Part shown: positions 17,888 to 26,760 of the stretch, in pieces
Layout: each line of letters opens with the position of its first letter
Position numbering within the stretch: position 1 is the stretch's first letter
NCBI RefSeq assembly: GCF_030732865.1
Contig: NZ_JASHKB010000018.1
Coordinates: 1 to 64,000 of the forward strand
From: Roseitalea sp. MMSF_3546
GTDB taxonomy: Bacteria > Pseudomonadota > Alphaproteobacteria > Rhizobiales > Rhizobiaceae
Length of the DNA stretch: 64,000 bases
Direction: 5' to 3'
Position numbers and translations under genes: made by a program
Notes under the pieces: model-generated
What the model was told of the DNA's origin: nothing
The model's database searches: none
Seen by the model: the letters and a program-made list of their open reading frames with translations, nothing else

Positions 17888-19465
17888 CTATTCGGCCGCC
17901 TCGGTTTCCGGTTCTGTGGAGCGTTCTTTGGTGCGGGGCGCCTCGGTCTCATCGGCGACGCCGGCCATCAAGAGCCCCAGTTCGCCCTCGGTCGCCTCCG
18001 GGCCACGCTCGCCGGCGATGCGTCCGGCGAACATGACCAGGATCCGGTCCGACAGCGAGCGGATTTCGTCGAGCTCCACCGAGACGAGCAGCACCGCCTT
18101 GCCGGCGTCGCGCATCTCGATGATGCGCTTGTGGATGAACTCGATGGCGCCGACATCGACGCCGCGCGTGGGCTGGCCGACGATCAGGACGGCCGGATCC
18201 TGTTCCATCTCGCGCGCCAGCACGATCTTCTGCTGGTTGCCGCCGGAAAAGTTGGCGGTCTTCAGCCGGCAATTGGGCGGGCGGATGTCGTATTTCTCGA
18301 TCTTCTCGGCCGCATCGCGCCTGATGCTGGCCAGATCGAGCATCGGCCCGTTCACATAGCTGTCCTTGGCATGATAGCCCAAGATGGCGTTCTCGTTCTC
18401 CTCGAACTGCAGCACCAGCCCCATGTGATGGCGGTCCTCGGGCACATGCGCCATGCCGCGCGTGCGCAGCATGGCCGGATCGGCCTCGCCGGTCACGCTC
18501 ACCGGCTCGCCATCGAGCGTCACGCGGCCGTTCTCGGCGCGGCGAATGCCGGCGATCGCCTCTATGAGCTGGCTCTGGCCGTTGCCCGCCACCCCGGCAA
18601 TGCCGACGATCTCGCCGGCGCGAACCTCGAAGGACACATCATCGACCATCGTCACGCCGCGACTGTCCCTGACGGTCAGGTTCTCGACGGCGAGCTTGAC
18701 GGCGCCGGGGCTGGCCTCGCCCTTTTCGACCCTGAGAAGCACGCGGCGGCCGACCATCAGTTCGGCCAGTTCCTCGACCGAGGTCTCGGCCGTCTTGCGC
18801 GTGGCGACCATCTCGCCCTGCCGCATCACCGAGACATTGTCGGTGACGGCCATGATCTCGCGCAGCTTGTGGGTGATCAGGACGATCGTCTTGCCCTGCT
18901 CCTTGAGCTGGCGGAGGATGCGGAACAGATGGTCGGCCTCGGGCGGGGTGAGCACGCCGGTCGGCTCGTCCAGGATCAGGATCTCGGCGCCGCGATAGAG
19001 CGCCTTGAGGATCTCGACGCGCTGTTGCAGCCCGACCGGCAGCTCCTCGATGATCGCCGAGGGATCGACCTCCAGCGCATATTCCCTTTCCAGCCGCTCC
19101 AGTTCGGCGCGGGCCCGCGCGATGCCGCCGGAGAGCAGCTGCGCGCCCTCCGCGCCCAGCATGACGTTCTCGAGCACCGTGAAATTCTCGACCAGCATGA
19201 AATGCTGGTGGACCATGCCGATGCCAAGGGCGATGGCGTCATTGGGCGTGTTGATGGTCACCGGCTGGCCGCCGACCCGGATCTCGCCCGAATCGGCCTG
19301 GTAGAAGCCGTAAAGGATCGACATCAGCGTCGACTTGCCGGCGCCGTTCTCGCCGATGATGCCGTGGATGGTGCCCTGCTCGACGGCCAGATCGATATCG
19401 CGATTGGCATGGACGGCGCCGAAACTCTTGTTGATGCCGGCCAGCTCGATTGCGTATGGCGCCAT
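17888..19465 (-). CDS. Nucleoside-type ABC transporter ATPase (double ABC domain)
   Basis: A 525-residue ATPase with two tandem ABC domains, of the RbsA/YufO type. The first domain has Walker A GENGAGKST near residue 37 and Walker B ILILDEPTGVL. The second has the degenerate Walker A GVAGNGQSQL, the signature SGGNQQK, and VLIVGQPTRGVD at the Walker B position, as usual for the family. The ATG at 19465 gives the standard N-terminus MAPYAIELAGINKSFG. An upstream ATG at 19516 would add 17 residues but would place a probable promoter and palindrome inside the gene. A short acidic, Glu-rich C-terminal tail is present. Confidence 0.9.
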   Translation of the reverse strand: MAPYAIELAGINKSFGAVHANRDIDLAVEQGTIHGIIGENGAGKSTLMSILYGFYQADSGEIRVGGQPVTINTPNDAIALGIGMVHQHFMLVENFTVLENVMLGAEGAQLLSGGIARARAELERLEREYALEVDPSAIIEELPVGLQQRVEILKALYRGAEILILDEPTGVLTPPEADHLFRILRQLKEQGKTIVLITHKLREIMAVTDNVSVMRQGEMVATRKTAETSVEELAELMVGRRVLLRVEKGEASPGAVKLAVENLTVRDSRGVTMVDDVSFEVRAGEIVGIAGVAGNGQSQLIEAIAGIRRAENGRVTLDGEPVSVTGEADPAMLRTRGMAHVPEDRHHMGLVLQFEENENAILGYHAKDSYVNGPMLDLASIRRDAAEKIEKYDIRPPNCRLKTANFSGGNQQKIVLAREMEQDPAVLIVGQPTRGVDVGAIEFIHKRIIEMRDAGKAVLLVSVELDEIRSLSDRILVMFAGRIAGERGPEATEGELGLLMAGVADETEAPRTKERSTEPETEAAE

Positions 19466-19493
19466 GAGGGGGTCCGTGCCCGGAAGGAACTTG

Positions 19494-19530
19494 TTCAAAC
19501 GTTTAAAACCTAGCATTTCTTTTCGTTGAA
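19494..19530 (-). promoter_or_regulatory. Putative promoter and LacI-type palindrome of the nucleoside operon
   Basis: On the minus strand TTCAAC (19530-19525), a 17-base spacer and TTTAAA (19507-19502) form a candidate promoter. The -10 overlaps the palindrome TTCAAACGTTTAAA (19494-19507), whose core AAACGTTT is a perfect dyad with the central CG typical of LacI/PurR-family operators. No LacI-type regulator gene lies in the window. Confidence 0.45.
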
Positions 19531-19666
19531 TCCAGCACGAAAACACGCTCTCAAGCCGCCGCGCACAGCCGCGATGGCGGCATGTCGCGGCGCATTTCTT
19601 AGACAGCGCCGGCCGCCCGTGATAACCATTGCGGCGAGCCGGGGTGGCGATCGTGCAGGACCATCG

Positions 19667-19879
19667 ATGGCAAGGACCCAGAACGAACGTCTCGACGAGC
19701 TTGAAATCCAGGTCGCCCACCAGGCCCGGACGATCGACGAACTCAACGAGGTGGTCACCGCCCAGGACGCGGTGATCGCCGATCTGAGCGGCAAGCTCGA
19801 AGCGCTGCGGCACCGGTTCGGCGAGCTCGAAAGACGGCTCGGCGAAGCGCCGCCGGTCGACAGGCCGCCGCATTGGTAG
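19667..19879 (+). CDS. slyX: SlyX family protein
   Basis: A 70-residue SlyX-family protein, predicted almost entirely coiled coil: heptad-like RLDELEIQVAHQARTIDEL, a short break, then IADLSGKLEALRHRF. The C-terminus PPVDRPPHW matches the conserved Pro-rich PPHW/PPHY end of SlyX. The function is unknown. The ATG at 19667 is the one preceding the conserved region; the frame is open further upstream. It runs divergently from the nucleoside transporter operon. Confidence 0.85.
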   Translation: MARTQNERLDELEIQVAHQARTIDELNEVVTAQDAVIADLSGKLEALRHRFGELERRLGEAPPVDRPPHW

Positions 19880-19901
19880 GCGCCGGGACGCACGCGTCGT
19901 G

Positions 19902-21686
19902 ATGACCGACGCCGCCCTGCTCGCCCCGGCTGCAACAGCGCTCGTCATCATGGCGCTGTTCGTGGGCTTTTCGCTGGAGTGGCGGGCGCCCGAGGTGGTG
20001 GCGGGCCTGGGCGTGACGGCCCTGCTTGTGCTCGGCATCGTCGATGTCGGCGAGGTGCTGGGCGTTCTGTCCTCGCCGGCGCTGGCGACGATCGCGGCGA
20101 TGTTCGTGCTGTCCGCGGCGCTGGTGCGCACGGGCGCGGTCGAACGGCTGGCGCGGTTCGCCACCGGCCACGCCCGGGCGCGGCCGGCGCTGACCTTCTT
20201 CACCTTCCTGGGCGCGGCGGCGGCGATGTCGGCGGTGATGAACAACACCCCGCTCGTCATGCTGATGATCCCGGTCGCCATCCAGATCGCGCGCGAGACC
20301 AGCCAGTCGCCCTCCAAGCTGCTGATCCCGCTGTCCTATGCGGCGATTCTGGGCGGCACCTGCACGCTGATCGGCACCTCGACCAACCTTCTGGTCGACA
20401 CGGTGGCGCGCGATGCCGGCCTTGCGCCCTTTTCGATCTTCGAGATCGCGCCGGTGGGGCTGGTGGTCGCTTCGGTCGGCATCGTGGTCATGTTCGCCGC
20501 CCGCGGCCTGCTGCCCGAGCGCCAGGGCATTGCGGCGCTGAGCCCGGCCAGCGGCGGGCGCAAGTTCATCGTCCAGGCGGTGATCGAGCAGGGCTCGCAG
20601 CATATCGGCGCCCATGCCCGTGAAGTGCCCGCCTTCAACCAGCCCGACCGGCGCATCATCGACGTGCTGCGCGGCGATGCCTCGCTCAGGCGCGAACTGG
20701 ACGACGTGGTGCTGCGCGCCGGCGACATCGTCGTGCTGCGCTCGCCGGTGGCCGAGATCCTGTCGATGAAGGAGGAGGGCCAGCTCGGCGCGCCCGGCGA
20801 CCGGCGCCTGCAACAGACCGGTGCGCGCAGCTCGACCGTGATCGAGATCCTGATCGGCCCCGGCGCGCGCGTGCTCGGGCGCACGCTGCGCCACCTGCGC
20901 CTGCGGCGCCGCTACGGCATCTATCCGATCGCCCTGCATCGCGGCGGACTGAACATGGCCGACCGGTTCGAGACGACGCCGCTGGAGGTCGGCGACACGC
21001 TGCTGATCGAGGGGGCGCCCGAGGACCTGTCCCGGTTCGCCGAGGAGAACAATCTGGTCAATGTCTCCGAACCCGCCGAGCGCGGCTACCGGCGCGACAA
21101 GGCGCCGCTCGCCATCGCGATCACGCTGAGCGTGGTCGTGGGGGCGGCGTTCAACGTCCTGCCCATTGCCGGGCTGGCGCTGATCGGCGCGGTGCTGGTG
21201 TTGGCCACGCGCTGCGTGGAAGCGGACGAGGCGGTGCAGATGGTCAACTGGCGGGTGCTGGCGCTGATCGGCGCCATGCTGGCGGTCGGCATGGCGATGG
21301 AAAAGACCGAACTCGTCGCCATCATCGTCGGCGCGGTCGAGCCGTTCCTGATGGATCTGGCCCCCATCGTTGCCCTGGCGGCGGTCTACATCCTGACGAC
21401 GGTGCTGACCGAACTGGTCACCAACAATGCCGTGGCGGTGATCGTCACGCCGGTGGCGATCGGGCTCGCCACCGCCCTCGGGCTCGACCCGCGCCCCTTC
21501 GTGGTCGCGGTGATGATCGCCGCCTCGGCCAGCTTCATCACGCCGATCGGCTATCAGACCAACACGCTTGTCTACAATGCCGGCGGCTATCGCTTCACCG
21601 ACTTCCTGCGGCTGGGGCTGATCATGGACGTGACCACCTTCGCCATCGCCATGGTGATGATCCCGCTGGTCTGGCCGTTCCAGTGA
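19902..21686 (+). CDS. SLC13/DASS-family transporter with two RCK_C domains
   Basis: A 594-residue secondary carrier of the SLC13 (sodium:dicarboxylate/sulfate) family. An N-terminal half-carrier carries MNNTPLVMLMIPVAIQ and the GTSTNLLVD substrate motif near residue 165. Two cytoplasmic TrkA_C/RCK_C-type domains occupy about residues 205-380 (REVPAFNQPDRRI, DIVVLRSPV; then GARVLGRTLRHL, GDTLLIEGAPEDL). The second half-carrier carries ELVTNNAVAVIVTPVAIG and SFITPIGYQTN. The ion and substrate (sulfate, di- or tricarboxylate) cannot be decided. An in-frame GTG one codon upstream (19899) is possible. Confidence 0.88.
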   Translation: MTDAALLAPAATALVIMALFVGFSLEWRAPEVVAGLGVTALLVLGIVDVGEVLGVLSSPALATIAAMFVLSAALVRTGAVERLARFATGHARARPALTFFTFLGAAAAMSAVMNNTPLVMLMIPVAIQIARETSQSPSKLLIPLSYAAILGGTCTLIGTSTNLLVDTVARDAGLAPFSIFEIAPVGLVVASVGIVVMFAARGLLPERQGIAALSPASGGRKFIVQAVIEQGSQHIGAHAREVPAFNQPDRRIIDVLRGDASLRRELDDVVLRAGDIVVLRSPVAEILSMKEEGQLGAPGDRRLQQTGARSSTVIEILIGPGARVLGRTLRHLRLRRRYGIYPIALHRGGLNMADRFETTPLEVGDTLLIEGAPEDLSRFAEENNLVNVSEPAERGYRRDKAPLAIAITLSVVVGAAFNVLPIAGLALIGAVLVLATRCVEADEAVQMVNWRVLALIGAMLAVGMAMEKTELVAIIVGAVEPFLMDLAPIVALAAVYILTTVLTELVTNNAVAVIVTPVAIGLATALGLDPRPFVVAVMIAASASFITPIGYQTNTLVYNAGGYRFTDFLRLGLIMDVTTFAIAMVMIPLVWPFQ

Positions 21687-21924
21687 TCCGGTTCGGACAC
21701 TGCCATCGCATCGCGACCGCGCACCCATGCGGGCTCTCGCAGTCGCCGGACAATCTGCGCGCGACCGTAAACGCTGTACGCCGACCGCTTGCCGGCGATT
21801 GTCGTGTCGTGCCGCCTCGATCCGGGCGCGAGCAACGCGCGCAAGGCTTGCCGGCGCGCCCTGGTCATGGTGACATGGCTTTGGCCCACGCGGCCTGCCC
21901 CAACCGTGATCGATCGGCTGCACG

Positions 21925-23139
21925 ATGCCCGCCATCGCCAACATCGAAACCTTTGTCGTTGGCACACCCGAAGGCACGCCGGGCGGGCGCTACTTCATCT
22001 TCGTCAAGCTGACCGACAGCGACGGCGTGATCGGCTATGGCGAGGCCTACAATGCCACGTTCGGCCCGCATGTCACCGCGGCGATGATCGAGGACGCGGC
22101 GGCGCGCTACCTGATCGGGCGCGATCCGCACGACGTGGAGACGCTGTTCCGGCGGTGCTACGCGTCGGGCTTCTCCCAGCGGCCGGACATCTCCATGATG
22201 GGCTGCCTGTCAGCGCTCGAAATGGCCTGCTGGGACATCATCGGCAAGCATGCCGGCCAGCCAGTGCATCGGCTGATCGGCGGCGCGGTGCATGAGCGGC
22301 TGCGCTCTTACACCTATCTTTATCCCGCCACCGGCTCGGTCTACCCGGCCGAAACGGAAGGCCGGACCGTCTACAACGATCCGGAAACGGCGGCCCAGGC
22401 GGCGCTGGCATGGGTCGCGCGCGGCTTCACCGCGATCAAGTTCGACCCGGCCGGCCCCTACACGATCCACGATCCGCACCAGCCGCTCCTGACCGACATC
22501 GAACGGTCGGCGGCGATGGTCGCCGCGGTGCGCGAAGCGGTCGGCACCCGCGCCGACATATTGTTCGGCACGCATGGCCAGTTCACGCCGTCGGGCGCCG
22601 CGCGCATGGCCAGGGCGATCGAGCCCTACGATCCGCTATGGTTCGAGGAGCCGGTGCCGCCCGACATGCCCGAGGCGATGGCCGCTTTCGCCCGCGCGAC
22701 CACGATTCCGGTCGCCACCGGCGAAAGGCTGACGACCAAGTATGAGTTCGCGCGGCTTCTGGCGATGGGCGCGGCGCAGATCATCCAGCCCGATCTCGGT
22801 CGGTCGGGCGGCATCCTGGAGACCAAGAAGATCGCCGCCATCGCCGAGACGCATCACGCGCTTGTCGCGCCGCACTGCTATTGCGGCCCGATCGCGGCGG
22901 CGGCCAACATCCAGCTGGCCGCGAGCCTTCCCAATTTCCTCATCCTGGAAGCGATCAGGGACTGGTCCGGCTTTCATGCGGAACTGCTCGAGACGCCGCT
23001 TGCGCTCGAGGACGGCTACACGACCGTGCCGACCGGGCCGGGACTGGGCGTGGCGCTCAACGAGGCCGTCGCACGCGCCCACCCCTATGACGGACCGGAT
23101 CTGCACCTTGCGATGGACGACACGCCGGTGGTGCCATAG
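21925..23139 (+). CDS. Mandelate racemase/muconate lactonizing (enolase superfamily) enzyme
   Basis: A 404-residue enolase-superfamily protein with the MR_MLE N-terminal capping domain and a C-terminal barrel. Acid-sugar dehydratase features are visible: the barrel Lys in FTAIKFDP, metal Glu residues in WFEEPVPP and ATGERLTTK, the LGRSGGI turn, and the catalytic-type His in APHCYCGP. The strand that normally gives the first metal ligand (Asp, as in DxHG of galactonate dehydratase) reads FGTHGQFT, so the Asp is absent but the HG is kept. Probably a sugar-acid dehydratase or cycloisomerase of unknown substrate. It is about 240 bases from the SLC13 gene, which may carry its substrate (inference). 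Confidence 0.85.
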   Translation: MPAIANIETFVVGTPEGTPGGRYFIFVKLTDSDGVIGYGEAYNATFGPHVTAAMIEDAAARYLIGRDPHDVETLFRRCYASGFSQRPDISMMGCLSALEMACWDIIGKHAGQPVHRLIGGAVHERLRSYTYLYPATGSVYPAETEGRTVYNDPETAAQAALAWVARGFTAIKFDPAGPYTIHDPHQPLLTDIERSAAMVAAVREAVGTRADILFGTHGQFTPSGAARMARAIEPYDPLWFEEPVPPDMPEAMAAFARATTIPVATGERLTTKYEFARLLAMGAAQIIQPDLGRSGGILETKKIAAIAETHHALVAPHCYCGPIAAAANIQLAASLPNFLILEAIRDWSGFHAELLETPLALEDGYTTVPTGPGLGVALNEAVARAHPYDGPDLHLAMDDTPVVP

Positions 23140-23184
23140 GGCAGGGCAGGCGGGCAGCGCCGCTCAGGCTCGTAGCGGCGCCAC

Positions 23185-23479
23185 CGGCTCCTCCTACGCC
23201 GTGCCGGCGCTCGACGTGCGCGAGTTCATGTCGAACCTTATCGAGCCGATAACGCCCAGCCAGATAGCCCAGCGGCTCGGCCGTTCGTTGCAGGAGGTCT
23301 ATCGGGTGGTGCTGGTTCTTGAAGGGCGCGGCTACCTGATGCGGCCGCGCCGTCCGGCCGCGCCCCGTCGGCCCGGCGCCATCTCACGCCCGAACCGGCC
23401 GCCGCCGAACCCGCGGAGGAACCGCTCCCATTTGCCCGTTGACGACGGCCGTGAACTGTTGTTACCTACTGGTCGGTAA
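23185..23479 (+). pseudogene. IclR-family regulator N-terminal fragment
   Basis: The frame encoding GSSYAVPALDVREFMSNLIE, then TPSQIAQRLGRSLQEVYRVV and VLEGRGYLMRP, closely matches the N-terminal winged-helix of IclR regulators (VPALD...LxxIAxxLGRSxxEVYRxLxVLExRGYL). A few residues between VPALD and EFMSN appear to be missing. After GYLMRP the frame becomes Pro/Arg-rich and stops at 23479, so the whole effector domain is gone. It lies immediately upstream of, and overlaps, the TTT transporter promoter. No credible start with a ribosome binding site was found. Probably the remains of an earlier regulator of the transporter. Confidence 0.6.
23439..23479 (+). promoter_or_regulatory. TTT transporter promoter with TetR-type operator
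   Basis: A -35 TTGACG (23439-23444) is followed after 17 bases by a weak -10 beginning at 23462. Overlapping the -10 is TTACCTACTGGTCGGTAA (23462-23479), an 18-bp dyad of the AC-nn-AC-nn-GT-nn-GT type bound by many TetR repressors. Nearly the same site stands at 29952-29969 beside tetR. A strong ribosome binding site (ACGGGAGGAG) follows before the ATG at 23500. Confidence 0.7.
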
Positions 23480-23499
23480 TCTAACGGGAGGAGCCCAGT

Positions 23500-24522
23500 A
23501 TGCACATGTTCTCGACCGGTCTGAAGGCCGCCGCGGTGGCCGCGGCAGGGCTGATGCTCACCGCCGCCCCCGCTGCCGCGCAATGGCAGCCGGATCGCCC
23601 CATCAACATCATCGTTCCTTGGTCGGCGGGCGGCTCCACCGATCAGGTCACCCGCGTCGTCGCGCCGCTGCTCGAGGAGGCACTCGGCACCGAGGTGGTC
23701 GTCGTCAACCAGCCCGGCGCGTCCGGCTCGATCGGCACGGCCGCCGCGCTCGAGGCGCCGCGCGACGGCTATACCTGGACCGCCAACGCCATCGCCAACA
23801 ATGCCACCTATGCGGTCACCGGCCTGATCGAGGACACCTCGATCGAGGACTACAGGATCTATCTGCACGTCGCCAACGTGCCGGTCGTCAGCGTCAATGT
23901 CGACGCGCCCTGGCAGGACTTCGGCGAGCTTCTCGAAGCGATGAAGAACGAGCAGATCACCATCGGCACCGCCGGCGTGAACTCGTCGGGCGGCATGGCC
24001 CTTGCGGCGCTGCGCGAGGCCGCCGGCGAGGACTTTTCGGCGCGCATGGTCACCTATGACGGCGGCAATCCGGCGGTGATCGCCGCGGCCAGCGGCGAGG
24101 TCATGGCGACCACCCAGCTCGCCGTCGAGCAGACCGAGATGATCCGCGCCGGCCGGCTGCGGGCGCTCGCCGTCCTGTCGGACGAGCCGCTGACGGTGGA
24201 AGGCATCGACCCGATCCCGCCGGTCACCCAATGGCTGCCCGACATGAAGATCGCGGCCGACTATTTCGGCGTCTTCATCCCGGTGGGCGCGCCGCAGGAG
24301 GTCTATGACACGGTCGACCAGGTCTGGCAGGACGTCGTCATGAATTCCACCGAACTGCAGGAATACGCCTCCGACCGCGGCGCCGTGTTCGCGCCGAGCT
24401 ATGGCGAGGCGGCCCTGGAGGTCGCCATGCCGGTGGTGATCCTGGAAGCCTGCGCCCGCGTCGATCGCGGCGAAGCCGTCATCGACCCGTCCGAGATAGG
24501 CATCGACTGCGCGGCACAGTAG
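23500..24522 (+). CDS. tctC: TTT-family extracytoplasmic solute-binding protein (TctC/Bug)
   Basis: A 340-residue Bug/TctC periplasmic binding protein that delivers a carboxylate-type ligand to the TctAB permease. It has a signal peptide (about 27 residues, cleavage after TAAPAAAQ) and the family motifs RPINIIVPWSAGGSTDQVTR, NQPGASGSIGT and DGYTWTANA. The first ligand-binding loop includes the P-W-S-A-G-G-S-T-D motif. First gene of the tctCBA operon; a large hairpin separates it from tctB. The ligand is unknown; the co-regulated Gfo/Idh operon suggests a sugar-derived or polyol-derived acid (inference). Confidence 0.93.
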   Translation: MHMFSTGLKAAAVAAAGLMLTAAPAAAQWQPDRPINIIVPWSAGGSTDQVTRVVAPLLEEALGTEVVVVNQPGASGSIGTAAALEAPRDGYTWTANAIANNATYAVTGLIEDTSIEDYRIYLHVANVPVVSVNVDAPWQDFGELLEAMKNEQITIGTAGVNSSGGMALAALREAAGEDFSARMVTYDGGNPAVIAAASGEVMATTQLAVEQTEMIRAGRLRALAVLSDEPLTVEGIDPIPPVTQWLPDMKIAADYFGVFIPVGAPQEVYDTVDQVWQDVVMNSTELQEYASDRGAVFAPSYGEAALEVAMPVVILEACARVDRGEAVIDPSEIGIDCAAQ

Positions 24523-24535
24523 GCCGACCCGACGC

Positions 24536-24571
24536 CCGTGGCGCCGACCGGCAGCAAGGCCGGCGCCACGG
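24536..24571 (+). repeat. GC-rich inverted repeat between tctC and tctB
   Basis: CCGTGGCGCC (24536-24545) and GGCGCCACGG (24562-24571) form a perfect 10-bp stem. A smaller hairpin GCACC/GGTGC (24578-24592) follows. There is only a three-T run, so it more likely limits or stabilises the transcript end of tctC than terminates fully. Confidence 0.6.
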
Positions 24572-24635
24572 CGCTTTGCACCGGCCCGGTGCCGGTCCAT
24601 ACTCGTTCCCTTCTTAACCTGTGCTCGGGCTTGGC

Positions 24636-25145
24636 ATGCGGTTCGACAGTGCACGCGCCGACCAGATCACCGCCATCGTGCTGTTCGCACTGGGGCTGGC
24701 GATGCTCATTGGCGGCTACACCATGGACCGGCTGGAAATCCGCCAGATTCACCCGGCGAGCATACCCGGCCTGCTGCCCATGATCCTGGGCGCGACGATG
24801 ATGGTCTGCGCGCTCGCCCTGTTCGCATCGGCCTCGGGCCGGGCCGAGCGGGCCGCCGGCGATGACCGGCAGGAAGGTGCCGAAGCCTCCTCGGCAAGCT
24901 GGTCGAACCTCGCCTTCGCCGCCGGATACAGCATCGTCTATGCGCTCGTGCTGGTCGGCACGCTGCCCTTCTTTGCGGCGACGGCGATCTATATCAGCGT
25001 CTTCGTGATCCACTTCACCTTCGATCCGCGGCAATCGCTGCGCGGCCGGGCGGTCAGGGTCGCCCTGGCGATCGGATTTGCGGTCGTCTCCGCCGCGGCG
25101 GTCTCCCTTTTGTTTCAGGAAGCGTTTCTGGTGAGGCTGCCGTGA
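24636..25145 (+). CDS. tctB: TTT-family small permease subunit (TctB)
   Basis: A 169-residue protein with four predicted helices (TAIVLFALGLAMLIGG, LPMILGATMMVCALALFA, GYSIVYALVLVGTLPFFAATAIYI, VALAIGFAVVSAAAVSLLF) and the conserved HPASIPGLLPMILG motif of TctB. A hydrophilic loop with acidic residues separates helices two and three. The ATG at 24636 is preferred over an in-frame GTG at 24621; the ribosome binding site is poor. The stop overlaps the tctA start. Confidence 0.88.
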   Translation: MRFDSARADQITAIVLFALGLAMLIGGYTMDRLEIRQIHPASIPGLLPMILGATMMVCALALFASASGRAERAAGDDRQEGAEASSASWSNLAFAAGYSIVYALVLVGTLPFFAATAIYISVFVIHFTFDPRQSLRGRAVRVALAIGFAVVSAAAVSLLFQEAFLVRLP

Positions 25146-26668
25146 TGGAGGGACTTGCGACCTTTGCCGGCACCTTCGGCACGTTCCTGGCGCCGACCAT
25201 GCTGTTTCACGTTGCCTGGGCGACGCTGCTGGGCATCTTCGTGGGCTCGCTGCCCGGCCTGACGGCGACGATGGGTGTCGCGCTGCTGACCACCTTGACC
25301 TACACGCTCGACCGCGACGCGGCGATCCTCGTTCTGGTGTGCATGTATGTGGGCGCCATCTATGGCGGCTCGCGCAGCGCGATCCTGCTCAACATTCCCG
25401 GCACGCCGGCGAGCGCGGCGTCCTCGCTGGACGGCTTTCCGCTGGCGCGCGCGGGCCGCGCCGGATACGCCATGGCGCTGGCGACGGCGGGCTCGGCGCT
25501 GGGCACGCTCGTCGGCATCCTGCTGCTGGTCATGCTGGCACCGCCGCTGGCCGAGGCCGCGCTCAATTTCGGCTCGTTCGAATTCTTCTGGCTGGCCGTG
25601 TTCGGCATCGTCATCTCCGGCCAGCTTACCGGCGGCGTCAGCCCGCTGAAGGGCTACATCGCCGGCCTGCTCGGGCTGATGGTGGCGATGATCGGCTCGG
25701 AGGGCATCCATGCGCATGTGCGCTTCAACATGGGCTTTTCGCAGCTCAATGGCGGCATCGGCCTGATCCCGGCCATGGTCGGCGCGTTCGGTTTCGCCGA
25801 GGTGCTCACCGTGATGTGGCGGGCCAAGGCCAAGCTCGTCATCGACAAGAACGAAAAGGACCGCATCCTGCCGCGGCTGACCGATGTCTGGCGCTACAAG
25901 TTCACCATCGGTCGCTCGGGCGTCATCGGCACCCTGGTCGGCATCATTCCCGGCGTCGGCGAGGATATCGGTGCCTGGGCGTCCTACGCCACCGCCAAGC
26001 GCATTTCCAAGGAGCGCGACCAGTTCGGCAAGGGCTCGCAGGAGGGCCTGACCGCCGCTGAGACCGGCAACAGCGCGGTCGTGCCCGGCGCGCTCATTCC
26101 CGCGCTGACGCTGGCCGTGCCCGGCTCGGCGCCGGCGGCGGTGCTGATCGCGGCGCTGTTCATCCACGGCGTCCGGCCGGGGCCGATGATCATGATCGAA
26201 CAGCCCGATTTCATCTATTCGGTCGCCGTGATGCTGGTTCTGGCGACGCTGGCGATTGCCGTGTTCGGACTGCTGCTCAGCCGCGTCTTCGTGCTGGTGC
26301 TGCGGGTGCCGCGCGAGATCCTGATGCCTTTGGTCTTCACTCTTTGCGTCATCGGGCCCTATGCGCTGACCCAGCGCATCTTCGAGATCTGGGTGATGGT
26401 GGTGTTCGGGGTGCTCGGCTTCATCCTGCGGCAGATGAACTATCCCATGGCGCCGCTGGTGCTGGGCATCATCCTGGGCACGCTGCTCGACAAGAGCCTG
26501 CGGCGCGGGCTGATCCTGTCCGATGGCAGCCTGACCCCGTTCTTCACCCGGCCGATCTCGGCCACCTTTGCGGCGGTGATCGCCCTGTCCATCATCGTCA
26601 GCATCCCGGCCTGCCGGCGCTGGCTGCAGGCCGGTCTGAGCAGGGCGTTCGGGCGCAAAGGCGCCTGA
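25145..26668 (+). CDS. tctA: TTT-family large permease subunit (TctA)
   Basis: A 507-residue TctA permease with about 11-12 transmembrane helices. The Gly/Pro motifs of the family are present: GSLPGLTATMGVALL near residue 37, YGGSRSAILLNIPGTPASAAS near residue 77, and the repeat-related GIIPGVGEDIGAWASYATAK plus SAVVPGALIPALTLAVPGS in the second half. The ATG at 25145 shares bases with the tctB stop (TGATG), implying translational coupling; a GTG one codon earlier is also possible. Together with TctB and the binding protein it forms a secondary, ion-driven uptake system. Confidence 0.94.
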   Translation: MEGLATFAGTFGTFLAPTMLFHVAWATLLGIFVGSLPGLTATMGVALLTTLTYTLDRDAAILVLVCMYVGAIYGGSRSAILLNIPGTPASAASSLDGFPLARAGRAGYAMALATAGSALGTLVGILLLVMLAPPLAEAALNFGSFEFFWLAVFGIVISGQLTGGVSPLKGYIAGLLGLMVAMIGSEGIHAHVRFNMGFSQLNGGIGLIPAMVGAFGFAEVLTVMWRAKAKLVIDKNEKDRILPRLTDVWRYKFTIGRSGVIGTLVGIIPGVGEDIGAWASYATAKRISKERDQFGKGSQEGLTAAETGNSAVVPGALIPALTLAVPGSAPAAVLIAALFIHGVRPGPMIMIEQPDFIYSVAVMLVLATLAIAVFGLLLSRVFVLVLRVPREILMPLVFTLCVIGPYALTQRIFEIWVMVVFGVLGFILRQMNYPMAPLVLGIILGTLLDKSLRRGLILSDGSLTPFFTRPISATFAAVIALSIIVSIPACRRWLQAGLSRAFGRKGA

Positions 26669-26760
26669 ACGCGATGCGGGCCTCGCCCGATCGCGGACGG
26701 TGCCTTCGCGGCGGATGCTGAAGGGCAGTGCTTGCGCGCTTGCCGGCACATATGGCGCGC

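Noticed and set aside
19466-19516. Upstream ATG start for the nucleoside transporter ATPase
   Set aside because: It would place a well-spaced promoter and a LacI-type palindrome inside the coding sequence, and the extra 17 residues are not part of the conserved domain.
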